A stretch of 64,000 nucleotides of DNA from Variovorax sp. PMC12 (GCF_003019815.1 NZ_CP027773.1:5573501-5637500); one strand, 5' to 3'. Shown: positions 6,591-15,799, numbered from the stretch's first letter. The notes: generated by a model not told the origin, from the sequence alone. Translations and numbers: made by a program.

Positions 6591-8720
6591 CTAGGCCGCC
6601 TCCGCGTACCGGCTCGAATACCAATCCAGCAAATCCCCCGCAGGCAGCGGACGCGAAAACAGAAAGCCCTGCAGCTCATCGCATCCCATCGCGATCAGTA
6701 TGTCGCGCTGGGCCTCGTTCTCCACGCCTTCGGCCACCACGCTCAGGCCCAGCGCGTGGGCCAGGCGGATGACGGCGTCGATCACGGCCCTGGCGTCTTC
6801 CTTGGTCTGCAGGTCCTGCACGAAGCTGCGGTCGATCTTGACCTGGCGCGCGGGCAGTTTGCGCAGGTGGCTCAGGCTCGAATAGCCGGTGCCGAAGTCG
6901 TCGATCGACAGGAACACGCCGACCCGCGCCAGCCCTTCGAAGGTGCGCTGCGTGGCCTTGATGTCTTCCATGGCAACCGATTCCGTGATCTCGCACAGCA
7001 GCAGCGTGGCCGGCACGTCGTGCCGCAGCAGCGCCCGTTCGACGCGCGCGACGAAGTCGACCTCGCGCAGCTGCATGACCGACAGGTTCACGGCCACGCA
7101 CATGCGCGTGCCCTGGGCCTGCCATTGCGCGATCTGCCGGCAGGCCTCGTCGAGGATCCAGTCGCCCAGGTGCACGATGAGGCCGAAGCGCTCGGCCAGC
7201 CCGATGAATTCGGTCGGGCCGATCAGGCCGTGCTGCGGATGGTTCCAGCGCACCAGCGCTTCCACGCCGCTGATGCCGTGGCCGGTGCCGTTGATCTTGG
7301 GCTGGTAGTAAAGCTCGAACTGCTTGAGCTCCACCGCGCGGCGCAGGTCGCTCTGCAGCTGCAGTTGCTTGGCGGCATCGGCGCCCATGTGCGACTCGAA
7401 CATCACGTAGTTGCCGCCGCCCGCGCGCTTGGCCTCGTACATGGCCGCGTCGGCGTTGGCCACCAGCTTGTCGGGCTCGCCTTGTTCAGGGTGCAGCACG
7501 ATGCCGATGGAGCATGCGATCTGCAGCTGCTTGCCCTGCACGTTGAAGGGCTCGCCGAGCGCGCGCAGCACGCGGTTGGCGGCTTCCGCGCATTCGGCCC
7601 GGTCGCGCACGCCTTCGAGCAGCAGCAGGAACTCGTCGCCGCCGATGCGGGCCACGGTGTCGCCTTCTCGGGTGGTGCGGGCCAGCCGCTCGGCGGCGAC
7701 GCAAAGGATGCGGTCGCCGGCCGAGTGGCCGAAGGAGTCGTTGATGGGCTTGAAGCCGTCGAGGTCGACAAACAGAACCGCAATGCGCTCTTCGACCTGC
7801 AGCTGGTTGGCGCGGTTCATGCGCGCCAGGGCGTGGCGCAGCCTGTCTTCGAACAGCACGCGGTTGGGCAGGCCGGTCAGCGCGTCAGTGAAGGCGCGCT
7901 TCTGCAGTTCCTGGTTGGCCTGGGTGAGTTCGGCATTGGCCTCTTCGAGCGAGCGCGACAGGCGCCTGGCGACCAGCTGCAGCCGCGATTCCAGTATGGA
8001 AGTGAAGAGCGTGCCCAGCAGCAGCAGCCCCGAGGCCAGCCCGACGATAGCGGTGAGCCCGGTGCCGCCCAGCTGGCCGGCGCTGAGGCAGACCGAATCG
8101 GCCGGGAAGCTGGCCGCCGCCATGCCGGTGTAGTGCATGCCGCAGATCGCGATGCCCATGACCACCGAGGCCAGGAACTGGAAGGCCACCCGGTGGTTGC
8201 TGCGGGCATTGCCCAGGTACTTGAAGATGAACAGCGCCGCGGCCGAGGCGCCCAGGCCGATCAGCAGCGACAGCAGCACGGTGGGCGCGTGCCAGACGAT
8301 GGGCGGCGCCATGTCGAGCGCGGCCATGCCGATGTAGTGCATGCCGCAGATGCCGACGGCCATTGCCAGCGAGGCCACGGCGATGCGGCGCAGCCCATAG
8401 TCGGCCTCGCTGGCCACCCACAGCGCGACGCCCGACGCCATGACGCCGGCCACCCACGAGGCCAGGGTCAGCCCGCCGGAGAAGCCGAGCGAAATGGGCA
8501 GCGAAAAACCCAGCATGCCCACGAAGTGCATCGACCAGATGCCCGTGCCCATGGCCAGCGAGCCCAGCGCCCACCACAGCAGGTGCGGCCGTCCGCTGGC
8601 GTGCCGCACGCGGCGCGACAGGTCGAGGGCCACGTAGGAAGCAAGGGTCGCGAGGAGCAGGGACGCGGCGACGGCCCACAGGTTGTGCTGCGACGGAAGA
8701 AAGGCGGGGAGATTGTTCAC
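6591..8720 (-). CDS. MHYT-GGDEF-EAL cyclic-di-GMP turnover protein
   Basis: A 709-residue membrane signalling protein. The first ~250 residues form a seven-helix MHYT sensor with three repeats of the motif (MHFVGM, MHYIGM, MHYTGM), whose Met/His residues are thought to bind a metal and sense a diatomic gas. A short coiled region (SLEEANAELTQANQELQ) leads to a GGDEF domain with intact RIGGDEFLLLLEG. The EAL domain follows, with GVEALVRWNHP, DDFGTGYSSL and the catalytic set looking intact. It may both make and break cyclic-di-GMP, with the balance set by the membrane sensor. No operon partner is on its strand. Its effect on motility or biofilm is inferred from the family only. Confidence 0.96.
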   Translation of the reverse strand: MNNLPAFLPSQHNLWAVAASLLLATLASYVALDLSRRVRHASGRPHLLWWALGSLAMGTGIWSMHFVGMLGFSLPISLGFSGGLTLASWVAGVMASGVALWVASEADYGLRRIAVASLAMAVGICGMHYIGMAALDMAPPIVWHAPTVLLSLLIGLGASAAALFIFKYLGNARSNHRVAFQFLASVVMGIAICGMHYTGMAAASFPADSVCLSAGQLGGTGLTAIVGLASGLLLLGTLFTSILESRLQLVARRLSRSLEEANAELTQANQELQKRAFTDALTGLPNRVLFEDRLRHALARMNRANQLQVEERIAVLFVDLDGFKPINDSFGHSAGDRILCVAAERLARTTREGDTVARIGGDEFLLLLEGVRDRAECAEAANRVLRALGEPFNVQGKQLQIACSIGIVLHPEQGEPDKLVANADAAMYEAKRAGGGNYVMFESHMGADAAKQLQLQSDLRRAVELKQFELYYQPKINGTGHGISGVEALVRWNHPQHGLIGPTEFIGLAERFGLIVHLGDWILDEACRQIAQWQAQGTRMCVAVNLSVMQLREVDFVARVERALLRHDVPATLLLCEITESVAMEDIKATQRTFEGLARVGVFLSIDDFGTGYSSLSHLRKLPARQVKIDRSFVQDLQTKEDARAVIDAVIRLAHALGLSVVAEGVENEAQRDILIAMGCDELQGFLFSRPLPAGDLLDWYSSRYAEAA

Positions 8721-8937
8721 GGTGACGGTGCAAAAGCCGCGCGAGGGCGCCTGGCGAGCACCGCGCCGGCGCTCATGTCCTCAGGCAGAAGCCGGCCATC
8801 GCGGATGAGTCTGCCACAGTTTTTCCGGCGGCCGCCTTACCATGCGATCAGGAAAAACGGGTGCATCCAGTCGCCGCTTGGCTGCGTACGGGTGTCAGTG
8901 GCACGCATTCCGGCGTGCCTTCAGCCGAGGAAAAGTC

Positions 8938-9981
8938 ATGCCGCAGGACATCGCATTCGCCATCCGCTGGGTCGAAAAGGGCCTGGTGCCTGACCCGGTG
9001 GTTCGCCGGGGCATTCGCCGGTTGCTGAAAGACCGGCTTGCGGAGCTGCATTCGGGCAACGCGCTGGCGGTGGCCGAGCTGACGCAGGATTTCGTCGCCC
9101 GCATGGGCGCGGCCAACCTGGCGCCGCTGCCCGAAAAAGCCAACGAGCAGCACTACGAGGTTCCGGCCGCCTTCTTCGGCGAAGTGCTGGGAAACCACCG
9201 CAAGTACAGCAGCTGCTACTGGCCCGAGGGCACCCGCACGCTGGAAGAGGCCGAATCCGCAGCGCTGGCCGCCACCTGCGAGCGGGCCGGCCTGGCCGAC
9301 GGGCAGGACGTGCTGGAGCTGGGCTGCGGCTGGGGCTCGCTCACGCTCTGGATGGCCGAGCACTACCCGGGCAGCCGCATCACGGCGCTGTCCAACTCCA
9401 ATTCCCAGCGCGAATACATCGAGGCGGAGGCGGCGCGCCGCGGACTGGGCAATGTGCGGGTGCTCACGCGCGACATCAACGTGTTCGACACCGACGAGCG
9501 CTTCGACCGCGTGGTGTCGGTCGAGATGTTCGAGCACCTGCGCAACTGGCCGCAGGCCTTTGCCAACGTGGCGCGCTGGCTCCGGCCGGGCGGGCGCTTC
9601 TTCATGCACGTGTTCGCACACAAGGAAGCGCCGTACCCCTTCGAGGTGCGCGACCCCAGCGACTGGATGAGCAAGTATTTCTTCTCCGGCGGCATGATGC
9701 CCAGCGACGACCTGGCGCTGCACTGCCAGGACGACCTGCGCCTGCTGCGCCGCTGGCGCTGGGAAGGCAGCCACTACCAGCGCACGGCCGAGGCCTGGCT
9801 GCGCAACATGGACGCGCGCCGCGACACGCTGCGCCCGCTGTTCCAGGCCACCTACGGCGCCGAGGCCAACGTGTGGTGGACGCGCTGGCGGCTGTTCTTC
9901 ATGTCGGTGGCGGAGCTGTTCGGCTTCGACCACGGCCAGCGCTGGTGGGTGAGCCACTATCTGTTCGAGCGACGCGCATGA
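8938..9981 (+). CDS. Cyclopropane-fatty-acid synthase-like SAM methyltransferase
   Basis: A 347-residue methyltransferase of the CFA-synthase superfamily. SAM motif I is VLELGCGWGSLTLWMAEHYP. YEVPAAFFGEVLGNHRKYSSC and VSVEMFEHLRNWPQAF are characteristic of this branch (annotated in plants as coclaurine N-methyltransferase-like). It is shorter than true CfaA, lacking the N-terminal lipid-binding domain. I chose the ATG at 8938, preceded by GAGG; an in-frame ATG at 8842 would add residues with no family match. With DUF1295 and a DUF6134-like protein downstream it forms a cluster seen in many proteobacteria and presumed to act on membrane lipids. The acceptor is unknown. Confidence 0.9.
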   Translation: MPQDIAFAIRWVEKGLVPDPVVRRGIRRLLKDRLAELHSGNALAVAELTQDFVARMGAANLAPLPEKANEQHYEVPAAFFGEVLGNHRKYSSCYWPEGTRTLEEAESAALAATCERAGLADGQDVLELGCGWGSLTLWMAEHYPGSRITALSNSNSQREYIEAEAARRGLGNVRVLTRDINVFDTDERFDRVVSVEMFEHLRNWPQAFANVARWLRPGGRFFMHVFAHKEAPYPFEVRDPSDWMSKYFFSGGMMPSDDLALHCQDDLRLLRRWRWEGSHYQRTAEAWLRNMDARRDTLRPLFQATYGAEANVWWTRWRLFFMSVAELFGFDHGQRWWVSHYLFERRA

Positions 9982-10024
9982 GGCTCGCCCCCAGGCTTCG
10001 CGCACTTCGTGTCGCTTCTCCTTC

Positions 10025-10062
10025 CCCCTGCCGGGGGCGCCGCCTGTGGCCCGGCGGCGCCG
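10025..10062. repeat. GC-rich compound stem-loop, repeat-like
   Basis: CCCCC-TGCC-GGGGG is followed directly by GGCGCCGCC (10036-10044) and its exact inverse GGCGGCGCC (10053-10061) around an 8-base loop. The 121-bp gap between the CFA-like and DUF1295 genes holds nothing else. From memory, similar sequences recur between genes in Variovorax/Acidovorax genomes. Only this copy is in the window. Confidence 0.5.
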
Positions 10063-10102
10063 GTTCCACGGCGTCTCTTGAATCTTCGAGGGCGGTTGCG
10101 TC

Positions 10103-10903
10103 ATGAGCGGCATGGTGTCGGTTGCATTCGCCGGTTTGGCCCTGACGGCGTCTCTGGGCTTCCTGACATGGGTGGCCAGCCTGGTGCGGCATGACGTCAG
10201 CCTGATCGACCGCATCTGGTCGGTCTGCATCGTGGGGGCGGGCATCGTCTATTTCCTGCTGCTGCCGGTGCAGACGGTGCGCGGGCTGTGCATGGCGGTG
10301 CTGGGCGCGGCGTGGGCGGTGCGGCTTTGCCTGTATGTCACCTGGCGCAACTGGGGCCACGGCGAAGACCGGCGCTACCAGGCGATCCGCGCGCGCAACC
10401 AGCCGAACTTCGGTTTCAAGAGCCTGTACCTGGTGTTCGCGCTGCAGGCGGTGCTGGCCTGGATCGTTTCGGCGCCGTTCCTGCCGGGCATGGCGGCGGC
10501 GCGGCCGCTGGGCGCGCTCGATGCGCTGGGCATCTTGCTGGCGCTGTTCGGCATCTTCTTCGAGGCGATCGGCGACGCGCAGATGGCGCGCTTCAAGGCC
10601 GACCCGAAGAACAAGGGCCAGGTGATGGACCGCGGCCTGTGGCGCTACACGCGCCATCCCAACTACTTCGGCGAAGTGTGCGTCTGGTGGGGGCTGTGGC
10701 TGCTGGCCCTTGGCGGCGCGGGGTGGAGCGGGGCATGGAGCGTGGTGTCGCCGCTGCTCATGACCTGGCTGCTGCTGAAGGTATCGGGCGTGAGCATGCT
10801 CGAAAGCGATATCGGCGAGCGCCGCCCGGCGTATCGCGACTACATCGCGCGCACCAACGCCTTCCTGCCGGGGCCGGTGCGCGGAAACCACAAGGCGCCG
10901 TGA
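10103..10903 (+). CDS. DUF1295 membrane protein (steroid 5-alpha-reductase-like)
   Basis: A 266-residue multi-pass membrane protein. Around six hydrophobic segments are visible. The signature YTRHPNYFGEVCVWWGLWL near residue 180 is shared with DUF1295, steroid 5-alpha-reductases and isoprenylcysteine methyltransferases, where it binds NADPH or SAM. The C-terminus (RRPAYRDYIARTNAFLPGP) is also typical. It follows a CFA-synthase-like methyltransferase, and its stop overlaps a possible GTG start of the next gene, so the three are probably co-expressed. A reductive or tailoring step on modified membrane fatty acids is a fair guess, not shown by sequence. Confidence 0.9.
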   Translation: MSGMVSVAFAGLALTASLGFLTWVASLVRHDVSLIDRIWSVCIVGAGIVYFLLLPVQTVRGLCMAVLGAAWAVRLCLYVTWRNWGHGEDRRYQAIRARNQPNFGFKSLYLVFALQAVLAWIVSAPFLPGMAAARPLGALDALGILLALFGIFFEAIGDAQMARFKADPKNKGQVMDRGLWRYTRHPNYFGEVCVWWGLWLLALGGAGWSGAWSVVSPLLMTWLLLKVSGVSMLESDIGERRPAYRDYIARTNAFLPGPVRGNHKAP

Positions 10904-10908
10904 GCAAA

Positions 10909-11565
10909 ATGACGAAGAAGCACTGGCTCTGCGCGCTGGCCGCATTGGCCGCGCTGTCGAACGGGGCGGCCACCGCCTCGGCCGCCGGCCCGTCGGGCGG
11001 CGAATGGGATTTCCGCGTGCTGCTGGACGACTCCCCCATCGGCGAGCATCGTTTTGCGCTGGCCACCAACGGCGGCGAGCGCAAGCTGGTGAGCGACGCG
11101 CGCTTCGCGGTCAAGCTGCTGGGCGTGACGGTGTACCGCTACCGGCACGAGGCCACCGAGCTGTGGCGCGGCGACTGCCTGCACCGGCTCACCTCCAAGA
11201 CCGACGACGACGGCACGCCCGAGAAGGTCACCGCCGAGCCCGCTGGCGACAACGCGCTGGCCGTTGCCACGCCCAAGGGCACCCAGTCGGTCGACGGCTG
11301 CGTCATGAGCTTCGCCTACTGGAACCCCGCGATCCGCACGCAGGCCAGGCTGCTGAATTCGCAGAGCGGCAAGCTGGAGCAGGTGCGCATCAGCAAGGCC
11401 GGCAGCGGCACGGTGGAGGTGCGCGGCCAGCCGGTGGAGGCCACGCGCTGGCGCATTGCGACCGACGCGCAGCCGATCGACGTCTGGTACTCGCAGCAGG
11501 GCGAATGGCTGGGGCTGGACTCCACGGTCAGCGGCAACCGCAAGCTCAGCTACCGGCTGAAGTAG
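10909..11565 (+). CDS. Secreted DUF6134-like protein
   Basis: A 218-residue protein with a clear N-terminal signal peptide (hydrophobic core LCALAALAALS, cleavage probably after TASA). The mature part resembles the DUF6134/DUF3108 group: beta-strand-rich, with WDFRVLLDDSPIGEHRF, an early cysteine pair (GDCLHRL and DGCVMSF) and a C-terminal LDSTVSGNRKLSYRL. It follows the DUF1295 gene without a gap and would be periplasmic. The ATG at 10909 is used; an in-frame GTG at 10900 overlaps the upstream stop (GTGA) and could be the coupled start. Its function is unknown; the setting suggests envelope lipid work. Confidence 0.82.
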   Translation: MTKKHWLCALAALAALSNGAATASAAGPSGGEWDFRVLLDDSPIGEHRFALATNGGERKLVSDARFAVKLLGVTVYRYRHEATELWRGDCLHRLTSKTDDDGTPEKVTAEPAGDNALAVATPKGTQSVDGCVMSFAYWNPAIRTQARLLNSQSGKLEQVRISKAGSGTVEVRGQPVEATRWRIATDAQPIDVWYSQQGEWLGLDSTVSGNRKLSYRLK

Positions 11566-11632
11566 CAGGGGCTGTGGCGGTGCCCGCCCGGCGGTGGCAC
11601 CATCTGCCGCAGTGAAGCCCTCGTTGAAACGT

Positions 11633-12646
11633 ATGTCGTCGATGCGCATCGTCCTGGCTGGCGCGGTTTTCCTCGCCGTCGCCGTGCTGGCGGGGGTGGT
11701 GTACGAGCAGCTCGGCCGCTACCGCGCAATGCGCGACTTTCCCCCGCCCGGCAGGATGGTCGACGTCGGCGGCGGGCGGCGCATTCAGCTCGACTGCCGC
11801 GGCAGCGGCTCGCCCACCGTGGTGTTCGAGGCGGGGCTGAGCATCGACGGCTCGCTGAGCTGGGCGCCGGTGCAGCCGCAGGTGGCCGCCCACACGCGCG
11901 CCTGCTCGTACAGCCGCGCGGGGCTGATGTGGAGCGACCCTTCGGACGCGCCCTACAGCGCCAGGCAGGTCGCGCAAGACCTGCATACGGCACTGGCCCG
12001 CGCGGGCGAGCGGGGGCCGTACGTGCTGGTGGGCCAGTCCATGGGCGGGCTCTACGCCATGAACTTCACGCAGCATTTCGGCGACGAGGTGGCGGGGCTG
12101 GTGCTGGTCGATCCCTCGGACCCGGACCAGGTGGCGCGGGTGGCGGCCTTCATGGTGGAAACGCGGTCGCTGCAGTCGCGCATCGGCGTGGCGCTGGCGT
12201 GGTCGGGGTTGTTGCGGGCTGCGGCCTCGGCGCTGCTCTCGCAGGCGCCGCACCAGACGGCGCACGACGCGCAGGCGGTTCGCGCCTTTGCGCCCAAGTC
12301 GATGCGCACCCAGCTTATGGAAGGCGATGCGATGGACGACACGCTTGCCGAGACGCGCGGCTTCAGGAACCTGGGCAACCGCCCGCTGGTAGTGCTGACG
12401 GCGATGGCGCCCTACACCGAAACCGAGCTGCGCGGCATGAAGATCACGCCCGCCCAGGGCACGCAGGTGCAGGCCATCTGGAAGCAGATGCATGCGGAAA
12501 TGGCAGGCTGGTCTTCGCGCAGCGTGCACCGGCTGCTGCCGAATGCGGGGCACGACATCCAGTTCGACGACCCGCAGGCGGTGATCGATGCGGTGCTGTC
12601 GGTCGTCACCACCGTGCGGTCCGACCAGGGGGCCGCGCCGCACTGA
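11633..12646 (+). CDS. Membrane-anchored alpha/beta hydrolase
   Basis: A 337-residue hydrolase. One N-terminal hydrophobic segment (MRIVLAGAVFLAVAVLAGVV) acts as a signal anchor. The fold motifs follow: GSGSPTVVFEAGLSIDGS, the nucleophile elbow VGQSMGGLYAM, VLVDPSDPDQ for the acid residue, and NAGHDIQFDDP with the catalytic histidine near the C-terminus. The ATG at 11633 (MSSMRIV) is preferred; a GTG at 11594 in frame lacks support. Substrate unknown. It is 67 bp downstream of the DUF6134-like gene and may extend that envelope-lipid cluster. Confidence 0.88.
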   Translation: MSSMRIVLAGAVFLAVAVLAGVVYEQLGRYRAMRDFPPPGRMVDVGGGRRIQLDCRGSGSPTVVFEAGLSIDGSLSWAPVQPQVAAHTRACSYSRAGLMWSDPSDAPYSARQVAQDLHTALARAGERGPYVLVGQSMGGLYAMNFTQHFGDEVAGLVLVDPSDPDQVARVAAFMVETRSLQSRIGVALAWSGLLRAAASALLSQAPHQTAHDAQAVRAFAPKSMRTQLMEGDAMDDTLAETRGFRNLGNRPLVVLTAMAPYTETELRGMKITPAQGTQVQAIWKQMHAEMAGWSSRSVHRLLPNAGHDIQFDDPQAVIDAVLSVVTTVRSDQGAAPH

Positions 12647-12679
12647 AGCGTGGCGCTCCGGCCTGGCCTACCTGCCTGC

Positions 12680-15600
12680 CTACCAGCGAATCTTCACGCC
12701 CACGCTGCCGTTGATGCCGCTGCGCACACGGGTGTCGCCACCCGAAGACCACAGCTTGCCGAGCTCCGCATAGAGGCTCGTGCTCTGCGTGAGCTGCAGC
12801 GTGGCGCCGGTCGCCAGCTCGCTGCTGGTGCCGCCGGTGCGCGTGGCGATGGGCGTGCTGCCGGCCGGGCCGATGAAGTTCGCCACGTCGGTGCCGCTGC
12901 TGCTGCGGTACACGTTCACCCGGACATAAGGCTGCAGCCGGCCGGCGGACGTGTCGATCTCGCCCTTGAGCCGCACGCCCGCACGCGCGAGCCAGCCGTC
13001 GTGGTTGTTCTGCTGCACCAGCGCGCCGCTGATGCCGGTGTCGCCCAGGTTGAGCCGCTGGCGCACCAGCTGCAGCTGCGGCTCGATGACCCAGCCGTCC
13101 GCGATGGCGAAGGACTGGCCCACTTCCACGGACGCCAGCAGGCTGTTGCCCTTGCCGCTGCTCGAGAAGCCCAGCGTGGGCGAAGCGGTGTAGCGGTGGC
13201 GCCCGGCCTGCAGCACGCCGTCCACGTACAGGCCGCTGTCGTTCTTCCAGGTGGCATAGGCGCCCAGGTATTCGCTGCGCAGGTTGTTGGTGCCGGCCGC
13301 TGCGTTCTGCAGTCCGCCGACGAAGCCGTTCACGCGCATGTCGCCCTCGAGCTGGCCGACGTACACGCCCACGCGCCAGTTCGGGTCGGCCCACAGGTCG
13401 GTACCGGCCTGGAAGCCCGTGAGGCGCCCGCTGCTGTTGGGGCTGACCGTGCCGCTCTGGCCGATGGTGCGGTCGGTGCTGATGATGCGGCCCCAGGCCT
13501 GCCGGTAGCCCATCTCGGGCGTGGCGGTGTTGGTGCCCGAAAGGCCGGTGCCGGTGTCGTCACCCACGCGCTGGTGCAGGTTGGACAGCATCGCGAGGTT
13601 GGACTGGCGCAGCTGCTCCGGCAGCGCCGCGTACAGCGGTACTTCGGCGCGGTAGGTGGGTACGAGCACGCCACCCCCAGTGCCGCCCCCAGTGCCACCT
13701 CCGGTGCCGCCGCCCGTGCTGCCGGTTCCGCCGCCCGTGACGGGCGCGCCCGTGACCGGATCGACGGTCATGGTCGAGCGCAGATACCAGTTCTCACCCG
13801 CGCCGCTGGCGTCGGCCGCGTACAGGCGGTACTGGTAGGCGCCGGCGTCCACATGGCCGCCCGCGAGGTTGAAGGCGCTCTTGGTGGTCTGCGCGGTGGT
13901 CGTCGCGCCGTTCACGGCGCTGATCACCTCGATGCCGTTGCCGCTGGTGAGCGCGCCCAGGCCGCCCAGGTTGGTGATCTGCACGTTGGTGGTGCCGCTG
14001 GCAATGGCGGTGCTGCCGCTGAGGATCAGCCGGTCGGTCGCGCTGCTGTTGCCGCCCAGCGCCGTGCCCAGCCGCAGCGTGCCGCCGTTGCCCACCCACG
14101 GGCCGGTGACGGTGAGCGTGGTGCCGGGCGCGCTGCCCACCAGGGAGACCGTGCCGCTGTTGGCCACCGAGGCCACCGTCTGGCTGCGGCCCGCCAGGTC
14201 CAGCGTGGCGCCCGAGCCGACCGTGAAGGCGCTGGCGCTGCTGAAGGTGTTGGCCGCGCCGGCGGCCAGCGTGCCCGCCGATACGTTGGTGCTGCCGGCG
14301 TACGTGTTGGCGCCGCTCAGCGTCAGCGTGCCCGCGCCGCTCTTCACGAGGCCGCTGGCGCCCGAGATGGGGCCGGTCCAGCTCAGGTTGTTGCCGTTGG
14401 TGTTGATGGTGCCGGTGCCGCCGAGCAGCAGGGCGCTGCCCACGCTCAGGCCGTTGGCGCCGGCGATCACGCTGGCGGTGGCGCCGCTGTCGATGGCCAC
14501 GGCGCCCGTCAGCGAGTTGCCGGTGTTCAAGGTCAGGCTGTTGGCGCCGCCGGTGAATTCGATGGCCGAAGCGCGCGTCACGCCGTCGCCGCCCAGACCG
14601 CCCGCGATGCTGCCGCTGTTGACGATGGCGATGTTCGCGCCCGCCACGCCCACGCCGCCCACGCCGTTGGCGCCGATCGCGCCGCCGTTGCTGTTGGCGC
14701 CGCCCGCGCCACCGGCGCCGCCGGTGATGCTGCCGCTGTTGGTGAGGGTTGCGCCGCTGCCGGAGGACCACACGCCGGCGCCGCCGTCGCCGCCGCCGCC
14801 CGGCGTGCCGGTGCCGCCAGCGCCGCCGCCGGCCGCACCGCCGGCGCCACCCGCGCCACCGGTGATCTGGCCGGTGTTGGTCATCAGCACGGTGCTGCCC
14901 GCGAGCGTGACGCCGTCGCCGCCGGCCCCGCCGCCGCCGCCCGAGGCGTTGGGGCGCGGCGTCGCCAGTTCGGAGCCGCCGGCGCCGCCCACGCCGCCGG
15001 CGATGGTGCCGGTGTTGCCGAACGCGAGCCCCGGCGTGGTGGCGTTCAGGTAGAAGCCGACGCCGCCGCTGCCGCCGCCGCCGGCCTGCGAGAACGCATT
15101 GCCGCCCGCGCCGCCTGCACCACCCGTCGACGAGCCGGTGGCCGTGTAGCTGCCGAGCGGGCCGTTGAGGATGGAGCCGTAGCCGCCCGCGCCGCCGCCG
15201 CCGGCCGCCCAGTAACCGTTGCCGCCCGCTCCGCCGTTGCCGCCGGTGTAGCTGTTGGACGTGGTGCCGACGTTGTTGCCGATCGTCGCGCCCTGGAAGC
15301 CGCCGCCGCCGCCCCCGCCGTAGCCGTTTCCGTTGTTGGCGTCGCCTGTCTGGGCCTGGCCGGCGCCGCCGTCCGCTCCCTGTATTACGCCGGGGCTGAC
15401 GACCGTGCTGCCGTTGCCCGCCGCGCCGCCCGCGCCCGCCGTGGCACCGCCGGGGAAGTTGGTGGTGCTGGCGGCCGAGCCGGCCGTGACGCCGGAGGGC
15501 GTTGACGAGCCGCCGGTGCCCCCGGTCGCGTTGATCGTGGTGTCGTTCAGGCCGCCGTTGCCGCCGCTGCCGTTGCTGCCGCCGGAGCCGGCGTTCAGCG

Positions 15601-15799
15601 TCGGGTCGCCGACAGGCTGGCCGCCAGTGCCGCCCGCGGCCAGCACCGGCCCCGCTCCGAGGAGCAGTGCGGCGGCCACGGCCACGGCGCGCAGGTCGCC
15701 GCCCTTGGCGGACGACCGTGAATGGCCGCGCGAAGTTTCAGGCGCGGCCACCCAGGTACCGAGCGTTGGATTCCAGAGGGTGCGGAAAATCTTGTTCAT
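12680..15799 (-). CDS. Glycine-rich type V autotransporter with ESPR signal
   Basis: A 1039-residue autotransporter. It begins with the extended signal peptide region MNKIFRTLWNPTLGTWV seen in large type V proteins, then a classic signal (AVAVAAALLLGAGPVLA). Residues from about 60 to 450 are extremely rich in glycine, alanine, serine and asparagine, built from degenerate GGAGG units alternating with short ITGGAGGAGG-type repeats. A canonical passenger-associated strand repeat (SGAGTLTLSGANTYAG) follows near residue 500. A Thr-Gly linker (TGGGTGGGTGGG) leads to a C-terminal beta-barrel of about 280 residues ending in VGVKIRW, whose terminal aromatic fits the BAM signal. It is probably a surface adhesin. 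Single gene; no processing protease is seen nearby. Confidence 0.95.
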   Translation of the reverse strand: MNKIFRTLWNPTLGTWVAAPETSRGHSRSSAKGGDLRAVAVAAALLLGAGPVLAAGGTGGQPVGDPTLNAGSGGSNGSGGNGGLNDTTINATGGTGGSSTPSGVTAGSAASTTNFPGGATAGAGGAAGNGSTVVSPGVIQGADGGAGQAQTGDANNGNGYGGGGGGGFQGATIGNNVGTTSNSYTGGNGGAGGNGYWAAGGGGAGGYGSILNGPLGSYTATGSSTGGAGGAGGNAFSQAGGGGSGGVGFYLNATTPGLAFGNTGTIAGGVGGAGGSELATPRPNASGGGGGAGGDGVTLAGSTVLMTNTGQITGGAGGAGGAAGGGAGGTGTPGGGGDGGAGVWSSGSGATLTNSGSITGGAGGAGGANSNGGAIGANGVGGVGVAGANIAIVNSGSIAGGLGGDGVTRASAIEFTGGANSLTLNTGNSLTGAVAIDSGATASVIAGANGLSVGSALLLGGTGTINTNGNNLSWTGPISGASGLVKSGAGTLTLSGANTYAGSTNVSAGTLAAGAANTFSSASAFTVGSGATLDLAGRSQTVASVANSGTVSLVGSAPGTTLTVTGPWVGNGGTLRLGTALGGNSSATDRLILSGSTAIASGTTNVQITNLGGLGALTSGNGIEVISAVNGATTTAQTTKSAFNLAGGHVDAGAYQYRLYAADASGAGENWYLRSTMTVDPVTGAPVTGGGTGSTGGGTGGGTGGGTGGGVLVPTYRAEVPLYAALPEQLRQSNLAMLSNLHQRVGDDTGTGLSGTNTATPEMGYRQAWGRIISTDRTIGQSGTVSPNSSGRLTGFQAGTDLWADPNWRVGVYVGQLEGDMRVNGFVGGLQNAAAGTNNLRSEYLGAYATWKNDSGLYVDGVLQAGRHRYTASPTLGFSSSGKGNSLLASVEVGQSFAIADGWVIEPQLQLVRQRLNLGDTGISGALVQQNNHDGWLARAGVRLKGEIDTSAGRLQPYVRVNVYRSSSGTDVANFIGPAGSTPIATRTGGTSSELATGATLQLTQSTSLYAELGKLWSSGGDTRVRSGINGSVGVKIRW

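Noticed and set aside
6519..8993. An 824-codon plus-strand frame
   Set aside because: It is antisense to the MHYT-GGDEF-EAL gene, which has clear domains; the protein is a composition artefact of high-GC codons (His/Gln/Ala/Arg-rich, no motifs).
14560..15340. Regular GCC/GGC repeats looking like a tandem array or CRISPR
   Set aside because: They are degenerate codons for GGAGG units of the autotransporter passenger; there are no conserved repeats with unique spacers.
12650..15505. A 951-codon plus-strand frame
   Set aside because: Antisense to the glycine-rich autotransporter; Ala/Gly/Arg-rich output with no domains.
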